Source of the DNA: Leeuwenhoekiella marinoflava DSM 3653
GTDB lineage: Bacteria > Bacteroidota > Bacteroidia > Flavobacteriales > Flavobacteriaceae
Assembly: GCF_900129005.1 (NCBI RefSeq)
Contig: NZ_FQUN01000027.1
Span: 1 to 64,000, forward strand
Reading direction: 5' to 3'
Length of the DNA: 64,000 nucleotides
Numbering within the stretch: the first letter of the stretch is position 1; every line of letters starts with the position of its first letter. A program made the translations under genes and the position numbers. This document shows, in pieces, positions 1 through 8,101 of this stretch. The notes under the pieces are model-generated. The model ran no database searches. It was not told the origin of the DNA and worked only from the letters and a program-made list of their open reading frames with translations.

Positions 1-266
1 TTCTCTCCAAGGGCCTGCTCTATCTTGCGGGAGGAATACAGGTTGCGAAGGTAAGCATAGATCAGTATCTTAAGCAGTGCACGGGGATGATAGCTTGATG
101 TACCACCGCCTTTATAAGTGACCTCAATGGAACTTATATCGATCCGGTTGACAATCGCATTTACTATACGTACAGGATGGTTCTGCGGTACAAAATCATC
201 ATAACTAGGCGGAAGCAGGCTCAACTGAGACTGATGGTCGGTCTTCCAAACAGGTTTTGCTTTCAT
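1..266 (-). mobile_element. IS1182-type transposase, 5' part of gene, cut by window edge
   Basis: The reverse strand encodes a protein starting MKAKPVWKTDHQSQLSLLPP, followed by a segment with PQNHPVRIVNAIV, then GGGTSSYHPRALLKILIYAY and SSRKIEQALGE, open to the window edge. This is the N-terminal DUF772-type region of IS1182-family transposases. The catalytic DDE part lies outside the window, so whether the gene is intact cannot be judged. The gene faces away from the AEC transporter gene, whose 3' end is about 107 bases from the transposase start. A 15-bp hairpin lies between them and may mark or lie near the end of the element. Confidence 0.85.
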
Positions 267-304
267 ACCATGAAAGTAAAACATATTCAGAATAAATCCA
301 TAAA

Positions 305-343
305 AAAAAGAGGCTGTCTTGACTTTTTAGACAGCCTCTTTTT
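305..343. terminator. 15-bp perfect inverted repeat; terminator and/or IS end
   Basis: The arms are AAAAAGAGGCTGTCT (305-319) and AGACAGCCTCTTTTT (329-343), separated by a 9-base loop. Runs of A and T flank the GC-rich stem, so it can work as an intrinsic terminator in both directions. It lies downstream of the AEC gene (reverse strand) and upstream of the transposase, so it would stop read-through into the transposase. Stems of this kind are also common at ends of Bacteroidota insertion sequences. Which role applies cannot be decided here. Confidence 0.7.
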
Positions 344-372
344 GGTTTCAAAAGTAGTATAAACTTTAAAAA

Positions 373-1521
373 TTAATTCTCAGAAACTCTTTTAAGATTA
401 TATAGCTGCTCAGCTTCCGTTACATTAGGAAGCTCTTCGGTATTCTTTTTTTGAGTGAATTTGATAAATATGGGGTAAACAAGTCCGCATCCTAAAAGCC
501 CTAAAGCTAAAATAACCATGGTATAGAGGTCTGCTATCTGATTGCCAGCAGATAAAATTCCTAAAATCAAAACAACAGAAAGCGGAAACGACAATGCCAG
601 AATATTAATCGCAAAATTCTGATTGAATGTTTTTCTGCTATTTAAAATCCGCTTTTCCTGAGCGTCAACAGCAGCTATATGTGCAAAAGGCCAAAAGCTA
701 CATGCGCTCAACCCAAAAGCTAATAGTAGTAATCTATCTTCAGCTATAGCTATATCAGCAAACAGGATCAATCCAATTGCTAAAAACACAACGATTCCTG
801 CTCTTACTAGGAGTAAAGAAACAATTTCAGCAAATTGACGTTTTTTAATATTTACTGAAAGTCCAATAAATAATAAAACAAGCGGCGTCATTAATAAACT
901 TAGTCTACTCAAGCTTTCACTGAATAAAAACGGTATACTATTCATATTTATTCCTAGAGACAGTAGGGTTAAAGCAGCTGCAATAAAAATGTTTACAGGC
1001 TCTGAGATCATTGCTATACAAAGACTCTTAAATTTTGCTCTCGTCGATTTATTTGTGATGCCTTGGGTTTTATAATGCCAATTCATCGCAACCAAGTACA
1101 ATATTAAAAGCACAAATAGTTTATTTCCTAAATCTGCCATAGCCGCTTTAGCAAGATAACCTTCGCCTAAATATTCTAAAATAAATGGAAAACAACTCAA
1201 TCCCGGTGCTAAGGAGGGTATAAGCATTTGAGCAGTTCTGTAATTGGGACTGTCTTTTTTGATTCCTATAAATGGAAATAGAAAAGGTGTCACAAGAAAT
1301 AAAAAGAAATTAAGTAATAAGGCTATAAATGGTAAAACGAGAAGAGAAGCTTCTACATTAACCGAAAGCAATGCAATAAAAATTGTAGCCGGTAGTGCCA
1401 GATTTAAAATAATCATTTTGATACCGGCTAGTTCTTTTTTCTCCTTAATCTTCAGTTTAAGCAATAAGCCTAAACCTATAAAAAGTAAAAAAAGTAATGT
1501 CTTTTGTAAATTGACATCCAT
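373..1521 (-). CDS. AEC-family permease (auxin efflux carrier type)
   Basis: A 382-aa integral membrane protein with about ten hydrophobic segments arranged as two five-helix halves joined by a polar loop near residues 160-180, the architecture of the AEC (auxin efflux carrier / malonate-malate permease) family. Members are secondary carriers for small organic anions or amino acid-like compounds in the inner membrane; the substrate cannot be read from sequence. The gene starts only 2 bases after the stop of the upstream aminotransferase gene, so the two are probably cotranscribed and may share a substrate. The C-terminus is a short charged cytoplasmic tail. Family assignment is fairly safe, the substrate is unknown. 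Confidence 0.78.
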   Translation of the reverse strand: MDVNLQKTLLFLLFIGLGLLLKLKIKEKKELAGIKMIILNLALPATIFIALLSVNVEASLLVLPFIALLLNFFLFLVTPFLFPFIGIKKDSPNYRTAQMLIPSLAPGLSCFPFILEYLGEGYLAKAAMADLGNKLFVLLILYLVAMNWHYKTQGITNKSTRAKFKSLCIAMISEPVNIFIAAALTLLSLGINMNSIPFLFSESLSRLSLLMTPLVLLFIGLSVNIKKRQFAEIVSLLLVRAGIVVFLAIGLILFADIAIAEDRLLLLAFGLSACSFWPFAHIAAVDAQEKRILNSRKTFNQNFAINILALSFPLSVVLILGILSAGNQIADLYTMVILALGLLGCGLVYPIFIKFTQKKNTEELPNVTEAEQLYNLKRVSEN

Positions 1522-1523
1522 AA

Positions 1524-2714
1524 TTAAACCAAAATATCGTCTATAGCGTCAGTGAAGTATTTCATTTCTTCCATCGTGCCCATACTTACGCGGCACCAGT
1601 TTTGATCCCAAAACTTAAATGCTCTTACAACTACACTTTTATCATATATCTTTTCTAAAAATGCATCCCCTTCCATATCAATAGGAAAAATAACAAAGTT
1701 TGTTGAAGACGGCATATAGTCAAAACCTTTAGATTCTAAATAAGAAGTTGTATAATCTCTAGCTTCTTTTATTTTATCTTTACACATAGTTAGATATTCG
1801 GTATCATCCATACTTGCAGAAGCTGCATCTATAGTAGGTCCGGCAATACCCATACCGCCACGAGTAATTTCATTTATAGCATCAAGAGATTCCTTTTTCC
1901 CCAGCATATAGCCCATTCTAAGTCCGGCCATACCGTGAATCTTAGAGAATGTACGTGTTACAAAGACATCTTTACCTTCAGCAACCAGCGGAGCCATACT
2001 TGCGTCTAAACCTTCGGGAGCCAATTCTAGATATGCTTCGTCAACAAAAACCGGGACTTTATCAGAAACCCTTCTACAAAAATCTTTAAGCTTTTCAGTA
2101 TCTGTTAATGTAGCAGTAGGGTTGTTAGGGTTTGTAATGTAAACCAATTTGGTATCCTCATCAATAGCAGCTTCCATCGCATCAAGGTCGTGCTGATAAT
2201 CTTCGGTTAGTTTTATAGCTTTCCAAGAACCTCCGGCTGCTTTTGCAACACTTACCAATGACATATAACTAGGATCTGCACTTATAACATTTCCACCATG
2301 CTGAAATAAAACCAAGGCTGTTTTTTCTAAAAGATCAGAAGAACCGGGCCCCATCATAATCTGATCTGGAGTTACTCCTTCTTTATCTGAAATCTTTTGG
2401 ACTAATTTTCCTAGTGAAGACCAAGAGTAATGATTACCTTCCCAAACGGCTGCCTGATAAGCTTTAGCAGCAAGTTTAGAAGGGCCGTGCGGATTCTCAT
2501 TCCATACTAAACGAGCTTTTACCGTACTTAAATCTGGGAATTTGGGTGGTGTAAACTCATCAAAAACTGAGTTTTTATATAAAAATTTTTGATTGTTTTG
2601 TTGTGCTTGTTCTACTGTAGATGCCCATAAAGCAGTAGGGGCAACAGCAATTGCGCCGACAGAAAATGCCATTTTTTTCAACCAGTCTCTTCTGGGATTT
2701 TGAGAAATGCTCAT
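1524..2714 (-). CDS. Tat-exported PLP-dependent aminotransferase, HisC-like
   Basis: A 396-aa fold-type I aminotransferase of the histidinol-phosphate aminotransferase-like group. Visible motifs are NPNNPT (195-200), the cofactor Asp225 in VDEAY, and the Schiff-base lysine K258 in TFSKIHGMAG. The N-terminus is unusual for such an enzyme: NPRRDWLKKMAFSVGAIAVAP has twin arginines (8-9), a WLKK stretch, a hydrophobic core and ends near an ALWA cleavage site around residue 31. This is a Tat signal peptide, so the enzyme probably folds with its PLP in the cytoplasm and is exported to the periplasm. It is the first gene of a pair with the AEC permease 2 bases downstream. True HisC is cytoplasmic and lies in a his operon; none is present, so a hisC name is not supported. 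Confidence 0.88.
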   Translation of the reverse strand: MSISQNPRRDWLKKMAFSVGAIAVAPTALWASTVEQAQQNNQKFLYKNSVFDEFTPPKFPDLSTVKARLVWNENPHGPSKLAAKAYQAAVWEGNHYSWSSLGKLVQKISDKEGVTPDQIMMGPGSSDLLEKTALVLFQHGGNVISADPSYMSLVSVAKAAGGSWKAIKLTEDYQHDLDAMEAAIDEDTKLVYITNPNNPTATLTDTEKLKDFCRRVSDKVPVFVDEAYLELAPEGLDASMAPLVAEGKDVFVTRTFSKIHGMAGLRMGYMLGKKESLDAINEITRGGMGIAGPTIDAASASMDDTEYLTMCKDKIKEARDYTTSYLESKGFDYMPSSTNFVIFPIDMEGDAFLEKIYDKSVVVRAFKFWDQNWCRVSMGTMEEMKYFTDAIDDILV

Positions 2715-2875
2715 AATTCACAATTTATTTTGGATTCCTTTAAATTTATGAAAATGAAATTGTGATTATTGGTGTAAATCCGTAAAAAAAGAGTTGTTTA
2801 AATTATAATATAAGAATTATATTAACTTCTTTTTGAGTAATTAATAATACATTTAAAGACTTTTTAATAACTATA

Positions 2876-2914
2876 AAAGCCTTTGATAATTGATTTTCAA
2901 TTATCAAAGGCTTT
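2876..2914. terminator. 18-bp perfect stem-loop
   Basis: The arms at 2876-2893 and 2897-2914 are perfectly complementary over 18 bp with a 3-base loop; the outer part is AAAGCCTTTG. It lies just after the stop codon of the four-helix-bundle gene on the reverse strand and is a likely terminator for it. Confidence 0.75.
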
Positions 2915-2937
2915 AGAAATTAAATTCAAAAAAGATA

Positions 2938-3408
2938 TTACTGTAACTTTGAAATATCTTCTAGTTGTTGTAAATCTTCAATAGTTCTATAGATTTTAGA
3001 TAGCTGATTATTGATAACTGTACGCAGGTGTGTAGAGAATTCAAATTCTTTTAGCGCATTCTCATATTCTTCGGCACTTATTTTTTCACCTCTAAGACAT
3101 TCCTCTAAAACAGAAGAAATATCATCTTTACTTACAATACTTTTTGCATCTATCCAAAACCGGTGAAGATTAGCTGCAATGCTTCCTTCATTCTCAGGCC
3201 GAGCATTAATTGCATGTAATTCTTTGTCAAGTTCAGTTGCAAATTGATTTCGTTTAGCGGCCTGGCGTTGCATAAAACCTTTAAGTTCGGTATGGTTTAT
3301 TTCCTGCATTGCTTTTATAAAACCTTTTTCTGCATCATAATTTTTTACGAGTAATTTTTGAAGTGTATCTACAAGTTCCTCGTGTTGCTTTTGCTTATCA
3401 ACGTTCAT
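2938..3408 (-). CDS. PA2169-type four-helix-bundle protein (DUF2383-like)
   Basis: A 156-aa soluble, mostly helical protein without a signal peptide. The pattern of four long amphipathic helices, with Glu and His residues on the inner faces (KGFIKAMQEINHTELKGFM near 28-46, LEECLRGEKISAEEYENAL near 102-120), resembles the ferritin-like PA2169/DUF2383 family. Many genes of this family respond to stress, but the function is unknown. It is transcribed alone and is followed by a strong terminator. I see no clear metal-binding signature that would make it a true ferritin. Confidence 0.7.
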   Translation of the reverse strand: MNVDKQKQHEELVDTLQKLLVKNYDAEKGFIKAMQEINHTELKGFMQRQAAKRNQFATELDKELHAINARPENEGSIAANLHRFWIDAKSIVSKDDISSVLEECLRGEKISAEEYENALKEFEFSTHLRTVINNQLSKIYRTIEDLQQLEDISKLQ

Positions 3409-3587
3409 GGCTTTACTTTAATGAAGTGTAATTTAATTGAAACCTTTTAAATTAAGAATAGTAAAGGTAGTTATCCAAACAGACATTTTTTTAACATTTT
3501 AATTTTTTTGCAATAACTTAACAACAATACCGAGTTAGTTTTTAATTTAGAAGTGTGAATCCTTGATAATAACTGAAATTTATACCG

Positions 3588-4049
3588 ATGAACCTCTCTG
3601 AATTAAAAAAGATACTAGTAAAATCATATAAGATAGGTTTTGAATTACCTAACAAAAAATTGGTTCCTAGTCATTATACTGTTACTGGAATAGGGGAGCA
3701 GACCTCCAATTTTATAGATCTGAGCGGAAAATTTCAAAAGAACAGGACTCTTGTATTGCAATTAAAACCTTCAGGAGACTATAACCATAGGTTGCATCCG
3801 GAAAAACTTTTAAAACTATTAGAGTTAGCTGAACAATCATTTGATACTGAAAATTCAGATCTTACAATAGCTTATCAATCTGAAAGCACTACTATATATA
3901 AACTTGAAGCTTCAGAAAAGTATTTTAAACTTTTACCAGAGCTGGATTATTCAAATACTATTGAAAATCAAAAAGTTAATCACAGACAAACAACACCGCT
4001 CATGGATGCCGCTTCAGATCCTTGTATTCCAGGTAATGGATGCTGCTAA
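3588..4049 (+). CDS. DUF6428 family protein with C-terminal cysteine cluster
   Basis: A 153-aa soluble protein beginning MNLSELKKILVKSYKIGFELPNKKLVPSHYTVTGIG. The N-terminal LPNKKLVPSHYTVT...FIDLSGK stretch and the very C-terminal DPCIPGNGCC fit DUF6428, a Bacteroidota family often found in arsenic-resistance clusters next to arsR and arsC. No other ars gene is adjacent here; an ArsC homologue lies about 36 kb away. The Cys tail (one Cys, then a final Cys pair) could bind a soft metal or metalloid, which is inference. An MFS exporter follows 69 bases downstream and may be cotranscribed. Confidence 0.75.
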   Translation: MNLSELKKILVKSYKIGFELPNKKLVPSHYTVTGIGEQTSNFIDLSGKFQKNRTLVLQLKPSGDYNHRLHPEKLLKLLELAEQSFDTENSDLTIAYQSESTTIYKLEASEKYFKLLPELDYSNTIENQKVNHRQTTPLMDAASDPCIPGNGCC

Positions 4050-4118
4050 AAACTTCTCAAAATTTGCTTTAGAGCTAGCAAGCTGAGAACTAACTTCGCA
4101 TAATATATTTTAGCTATT

Positions 4119-5387
4119 ATGGCAAAAAAAGATCCGTATGCCGCACTTAGGTATCGTGAGTTTAATGTTTTTCTATTGATGCGATTTGCCATGGTTTTTG
4201 CGTGGTCTATGCAATTTGTGGTTATCGAATGGGAAGTATATAGCATTACAAAAAATCCGCTTTCTCTTGGAATTATAGGCTTGATGGAAGTCATACCAGC
4301 AGTAACTCTTGCTTTATTTGCGGGTCATATCGTAGATCAAAAAGAAAAGCGTTCGTTACTTTTTAAATGTTTATTGGGTTTTTCAGTTGTTAGTATTGGC
4401 TTGTTTTTATTAACCTGGCCACGTTTAACCCAATTTATTGACACCAATTATACCTTATATTTTATATACTTTCTGGTATTTTTAGGAGGTATTGTAAGAG
4501 CCTTTCTAGGGCCAACAATCTTTTCTTTATTTGCTTTAATTATACCAAAAAAGATTTACCCTAATGCAGCGACCTGGAGTAGTTCGGTTTGGCAAATGGG
4601 AGCTGTGGTTGGTCCTGCGGCGGGAGGTTTTACGATAAACCTTATAGGAGTGCACTGGTCAATGTGTGTGATATTTGGCTTTTCATTATTTGCTTTAATT
4701 TGTCTATTTCAGATTGAAAGAAAACCTATTTTGAATACTAAAATTGGTGAACCCATTTTACAAAGTTTAAAAGAAGGTATTCATTTTGTAAAGAATAATA
4801 AAGCTGTTTTAGGAGCATTAAGTCTTGATATGATAGCTGTTCTCTTTGGTGGGGCTGTGGCTCTCCTACCGATATATGCACAAGATATTCTTGAGGTAGG
4901 TCCTGAAGGTTTTGGTATCCTTAGAGCAGCGCCTGCGGTAGGGGCATTGATAACCATGTTTACTTCGGCTTATTTTCCTTTGTACAAAAATGCGGGGATG
5001 AAATTGCTTGCAGCAATCTTTGGTTTTGGTATCTGCATCGTGATTTTTGGTTTATCTACGATGTTTTGGTTATCTGTAGCAGCCTTATTTATGAGTGGTG
5101 TAACCGATGGAATATCTATGATCATCAGACAGACTATTCTTCAGCTGAAAACGCCAGACGCTATGCGAGGACGCGTAGCATCGGTAAATTCTATGTTTGT
5201 AGGAAGCTCTAATGAACTGGGCGCGTTTGAAAGCGGACTTACAGCAAAATTAATGGGAACGGTTACAGCAGTTGTTTTTGGAGGAAGTATGACGCTGATT
5301 ACGGTTGTTTTTACCGGAATTATTTCGCCAAAATTCAGAAAGCTAGATTTGCGTAAGGATTTAGAAGAACACGAAGCTTTAGAGTAA
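4119..5387 (+). CDS. MFS transporter, EntS-like (MFS_3)
   Basis: A 422-aa major facilitator protein with twelve predicted membrane helices. The loop after helix 2 contains AGHIVDQKEKRS, the MFS motif A region (G-x3-D-x2-x-R/K), and the second half has the equivalent loop near GAFESGLTAKLMG. The N-terminus ALRYREFNVFLLMRFAMVFAWSMQFVVIEWEVY is typical of the MFS_3 group that includes the enterobactin exporter EntS. It is probably an inner-membrane exporter of a small molecule; the substrate is unknown. It converges on the operon of three secreted proteins, with one base between the stop codons and no terminator between them. Confidence 0.82.
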   Translation: MAKKDPYAALRYREFNVFLLMRFAMVFAWSMQFVVIEWEVYSITKNPLSLGIIGLMEVIPAVTLALFAGHIVDQKEKRSLLFKCLLGFSVVSIGLFLLTWPRLTQFIDTNYTLYFIYFLVFLGGIVRAFLGPTIFSLFALIIPKKIYPNAATWSSSVWQMGAVVGPAAGGFTINLIGVHWSMCVIFGFSLFALICLFQIERKPILNTKIGEPILQSLKEGIHFVKNNKAVLGALSLDMIAVLFGGAVALLPIYAQDILEVGPEGFGILRAAPAVGALITMFTSAYFPLYKNAGMKLLAAIFGFGICIVIFGLSTMFWLSVAALFMSGVTDGISMIIRQTILQLKTPDAMRGRVASVNSMFVGSSNELGAFESGLTAKLMGTVTAVVFGGSMTLITVVFTGIISPKFRKLDLRKDLEEHEALE

Positions 5388-5388
5388 A

Positions 5389-6051
5389 TTAGAAGCCTGG
5401 TGGTTTAGGTAGTGTAGCTGTTTCGTTTCTACCTAAATCCACATCATAATAATTTACCTCTTTAGCTATAAATCTTTTTCTGTAAACTATGAGGTTCATA
5501 TAAATATCAATAGATGTATTAGTTCCATTTGTGGTTCTAAAATAACCATTATTTGGTAGACATCTTATAAACCAGGTATTTGTATCAGTATTTTTATATG
5601 CATAAACCTGAAAACCTTCTACTACATTGTTACCAGAATTACTGACTGCGTTGACACTAGTGTTATTTGTAGCATATTCCCTAAAATAAAAACCTTGCAC
5701 AGATACAGTATAATCAGCAATATTAATTTTCGTATCATAATCATCTAAACCTTGGATAGATGTTTGTCTAAAAACAAGTTCTGCATAATTTATAGGCCCA
5801 TATTTGCTTACATCAATATCATATTGCACAATAGATTTATCTGTGCGCTCAATAATTAGCTTAGAACCTCTAATCTGATCAGAATTACCTGGATTCTCTA
5901 GAAATAATTTTGAATCAATTTTAGCATCACCAATAACATCAAGCATAGCAGTAGGTTTAGATGTATTAATACCTACCTGAGCAGAAATTGAAAATGCTGC
6001 TAATAATTGTAATAAAGTATAAAAAGACTTTATGTAAGATTTTGTTTTCAA
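5389..6051 (-). CDS. Secreted VGINT-motif protein, third of three paralogues
   Basis: A 220-aa protein with a signal peptide ending near SISAQ (about residue 24), followed directly by VGINTSKPTAMLDVIGDAKI. This N-terminal motif (VGIGT-x-P-x-L-x-V-x-GD) is common at the start of secreted and tail-fibre-like proteins of Bacteroidota. The remainder is beta-rich with no known domain and ends in a region with MNLIVYRKRF comparable to the two upstream paralogues. No type IX secretion C-terminal domain is seen. It overlaps the gene upstream by 4 bases. Function unknown; a surface or envelope role is inference. Confidence 0.75.
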   Translation of the reverse strand: MKTKSYIKSFYTLLQLLAAFSISAQVGINTSKPTAMLDVIGDAKIDSKLFLENPGNSDQIRGSKLIIERTDKSIVQYDIDVSKYGPINYAELVFRQTSIQGLDDYDTKINIADYTVSVQGFYFREYATNNTSVNAVSNSGNNVVEGFQVYAYKNTDTNTWFIRCLPNNGYFRTTNGTNTSIDIYMNLIVYRKRFIAKEVNYYDVDLGRNETATLPKPPGF

Positions 6052-6689
6052 TATAAGTTTGGAATTGAAGATGTAATGCCGGTATTACTTCCGCCTAGAT
6101 TGGTTGTTATTTTAGGTAATTGTCTATAGAAGCTGGTATCGTAAACTATAAAAGTAACCTCATATTGAACTTGATTTATACTATCTGTTGTGTTTAAAAA
6201 CTTATTTCGTATTTCTAAATGCCAAGTACCACCACTTTCAAAAGTGCGAACGATAAATGCCCCAATAGAATCGTCTCTATCGTTATAAATAACTTTGTTT
6301 ACAGGTGCGCCTATATACCTGAAATCTGCAATACCTACAATATATCTTGATGTTTCAAACCCTAAATTTAGATCAGTAATATTGTCATAATTTAGATTGT
6401 AGAAGTAGTATTTGAAAATATTAATTGGAGCAACAGTTAATTGATCTACGTCAAGACGGGTGATTTCTCCATTAACTGGAGAAGAATTTGTTTGACGAGT
6501 TAATAATTTAAAATTTTCATCTGTAGATGTAACTGAAGGTAACGTATTAATCTCAAACTCATCTTGAATAATAACATCCCCAGCTATATGAAGATCTGCT
6601 TGAGGGTTAATCGTACCAATGCCAACTTGTGCTTGGCAAAAGCCGGAAATGAGTAACAAAAGAAAAAAATAAACCGATAATTTTTTCAT
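6048..6689 (-). CDS. Secreted VGIGT-motif protein, second of three paralogues
   Basis: A 213-aa protein with an N-terminal signal peptide ending near GFCQA, then QVGIGTINPQADLHIAGDVI. The central part alternates short beta strands, and the C-terminal region VQYEVTFIVYDTSFYRQLP parallels the LIVYRK and LIYSKDL segments of its neighbours, so the three genes look like tandem duplicates that have diverged strongly. It lies in a three-gene operon with gaps of 2 and -4 bases. No catalytic motif or membrane segment beyond the signal peptide is visible. Confidence 0.75.
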   Translation of the reverse strand: MKKLSVYFFLLLLISGFCQAQVGIGTINPQADLHIAGDVIIQDEFEINTLPSVTSTDENFKLLTRQTNSSPVNGEITRLDVDQLTVAPINIFKYYFYNLNYDNITDLNLGFETSRYIVGIADFRYIGAPVNKVIYNDRDDSIGAFIVRTFESGGTWHLEIRNKFLNTTDSINQVQYEVTFIVYDTSFYRQLPKITTNLGGSNTGITSSIPNLY

Positions 6690-6691
6690 AA

Positions 6692-7318
6692 TTAATCAAT
6701 AAATGGAGTTGTAGCTGCACTTGATGAGTTGTTATTCATAGGGATAATTATCTGACCAAATTGTTTTGACAAATCTTTAGAATAAATTAGTGTAGTTACC
6801 GTCCAAGTTCCGATCTGGTTTGCATCAAGATTATTTGCATCCGGAAAGTCAGCCGTAATATGCCAAGTTCCATTTTTTATGAATGCTGAGTAATATGGAA
6901 TGGTATAACCATTAGATATATCTAATTCTCGATTGTATGATGCTGAAATTGCATTTAAAACAAAATCTGTAGCACTTACACCTGTGTCAAAATCTAAGAC
7001 CCAATCTTCATTAGGATTTACAATATCGTATACTTGAATGTACCCTAAAGCCGCACCCGTTGGGTTACTAACATCAAGAGCTTTTATTTTATCTGAATCT
7101 TCTTGAATTAAAAATGTAGAAGTATCGTCATTTTCAAGATTGTCAATTATACCTATTGAAGCTCCTTGAGAAATTCTAGCATCCCCCGCAACTTCTAATT
7201 TTAACCTTGGAGTTGTAGTACCTATACCAACACCAGTACCGTCTTGTGCAAATAGTGCAGGGGTAAAGATGCATGTAAGAATAATTAAAAAAACATTTGA
7301 CAGCGTAATGTTCTTCAT
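6692..7318 (-). CDS. Secreted VGIGT-motif protein, first of three paralogues
   Basis: A 208-aa protein with a signal peptide (hydrophobic residues 6-23, cleavage near LFAQ), then GTGVGIGTTTPRLKLEVAGDARI. It is the first gene of the three-gene operon read toward the left. The body is beta-rich with many Asn, Asp and Thr residues, and the end (WTVTTLIYSKDLSKQFGQI) aligns by eye with the ends of the two downstream proteins. The tail is a low-complexity Asn/Ser/Ala/Thr stretch. No known enzymatic domain and no sorting domain are recognised; role unknown. Confidence 0.75.
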   Translation of the reverse strand: MKNITLSNVFLIILTCIFTPALFAQDGTGVGIGTTTPRLKLEVAGDARISQGASIGIIDNLENDDTSTFLIQEDSDKIKALDVSNPTGAALGYIQVYDIVNPNEDWVLDFDTGVSATDFVLNAISASYNRELDISNGYTIPYYSAFIKNGTWHITADFPDANNLDANQIGTWTVTTLIYSKDLSKQFGQIIIPMNNNSSSAATTPFID

Positions 7319-7634
7319 CGATAAAATTGGGTTTTACAAGTGTAAATTTACTAAAAATCAGTTTATAAACACTTTTTTAATATTAATATATTTATAGGTA
7401 ATATTTATCCTACATAAATCACTTTTTTTTCTTTTATTTTTAATCAAAAACTACTCTTCGTAAATACAAAGATTAAAAATCGTATATTTACACCAGTTTG
7501 AGTTATACAGGCATTCAGCTTAAGCAGTTCTTGACAGCATCAGATATTAGATCAGTCTCCAATTTATCTAACTATCAACGTTTCAGTACCTCTCAGTTTG
7601 CTCAAACTATTTATTTATTCACCTAAAACAGATA
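7319..7634. other. Divergent intergenic region with long cold-shock leader
   Basis: No gene is seen. The left part holds the promoter region of the three-gene operon. The right part precedes the cold-shock-domain gene. A TATATTTA sequence around 7483 resembles the -7 element, which would leave a leader of roughly 140 bases before the start codon at 7635. Long structured leaders are common for csp genes, but no specific fold is demonstrated here. Confidence 0.5.
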
Positions 7635-8099
7635 ATGGCTAAATCACAACAGACCTATAGTAAAACAGAACGAGAAAAAAAACGTATTAAAAAGCGCGAA
7701 GAGAAATTGAAGCGCAAAGAAGCACGTAAAGCAAACTCAACAGGAGGAAATTTTGAAGATATGATTGCTTACGTTGATCACAATGGAAACCTAACGGATA
7801 CTCCTCCAGATCCAGCAATGAAAGTTGAAGTAGATATTGAAGATATTCAGATTAGTGTTCCCAAAACGACTGAAGAAGATAAAATCGCAGCTGAAGAAGC
7901 TAAATTTAGAAAAGGTAAAGTTTCTTTCTTTGACCATTCTAAAGGATTTGGTTTTATCATAGATACAGAGAATCAAGAAAAGTATTTTGTTCACGTAAGT
8001 GGAATTCTTGAAGGAGAACTTAATGAAAATGATAAAGTGGCTTATGAATTGGAGCGTGGTCAAAAAGGGATGAATGCTGTGCGTGTGAGTAAAATCTAA
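7635..8099 (+). CDS. Cold-shock-domain protein with long basic N-terminal extension
   Basis: A 154-aa protein. Residues about 91-154 form a cold-shock domain that binds single-stranded nucleic acid: KGKVSFFDHSKGFGFI carries RNP-1 (KGFGFI) and QEKYFVHVSGI carries RNP-2 (YFVHV). The first 35 residues are a highly charged Lys/Arg/Glu helix (EKKRIKKREEKLKRKEARK), and residues 40-90 form an acidic linker. Ordinary CspA proteins are about 65-70 aa, so the extension is the distinctive feature; such long Csp proteins are known in flavobacteria. It probably acts as a cytoplasmic RNA chaperone. The gene has a long leader and converges on the DUF1853 gene, whose stop is only 2 bases away. Confidence 0.88.
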   Translation: MAKSQQTYSKTEREKKRIKKREEKLKRKEARKANSTGGNFEDMIAYVDHNGNLTDTPPDPAMKVEVDIEDIQISVPKTTEEDKIAAEEAKFRKGKVSFFDHSKGFGFIIDTENQEKYFVHVSGILEGELNENDKVAYELERGQKGMNAVRVSKI

Positions 8100-8101
8100 T
8101 A

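Noticed and set aside
1524-2714. Histidine biosynthesis gene hisC
   Set aside because: The Tat signal and the absence of other his genes argue against it, although the catalytic domain is similar.
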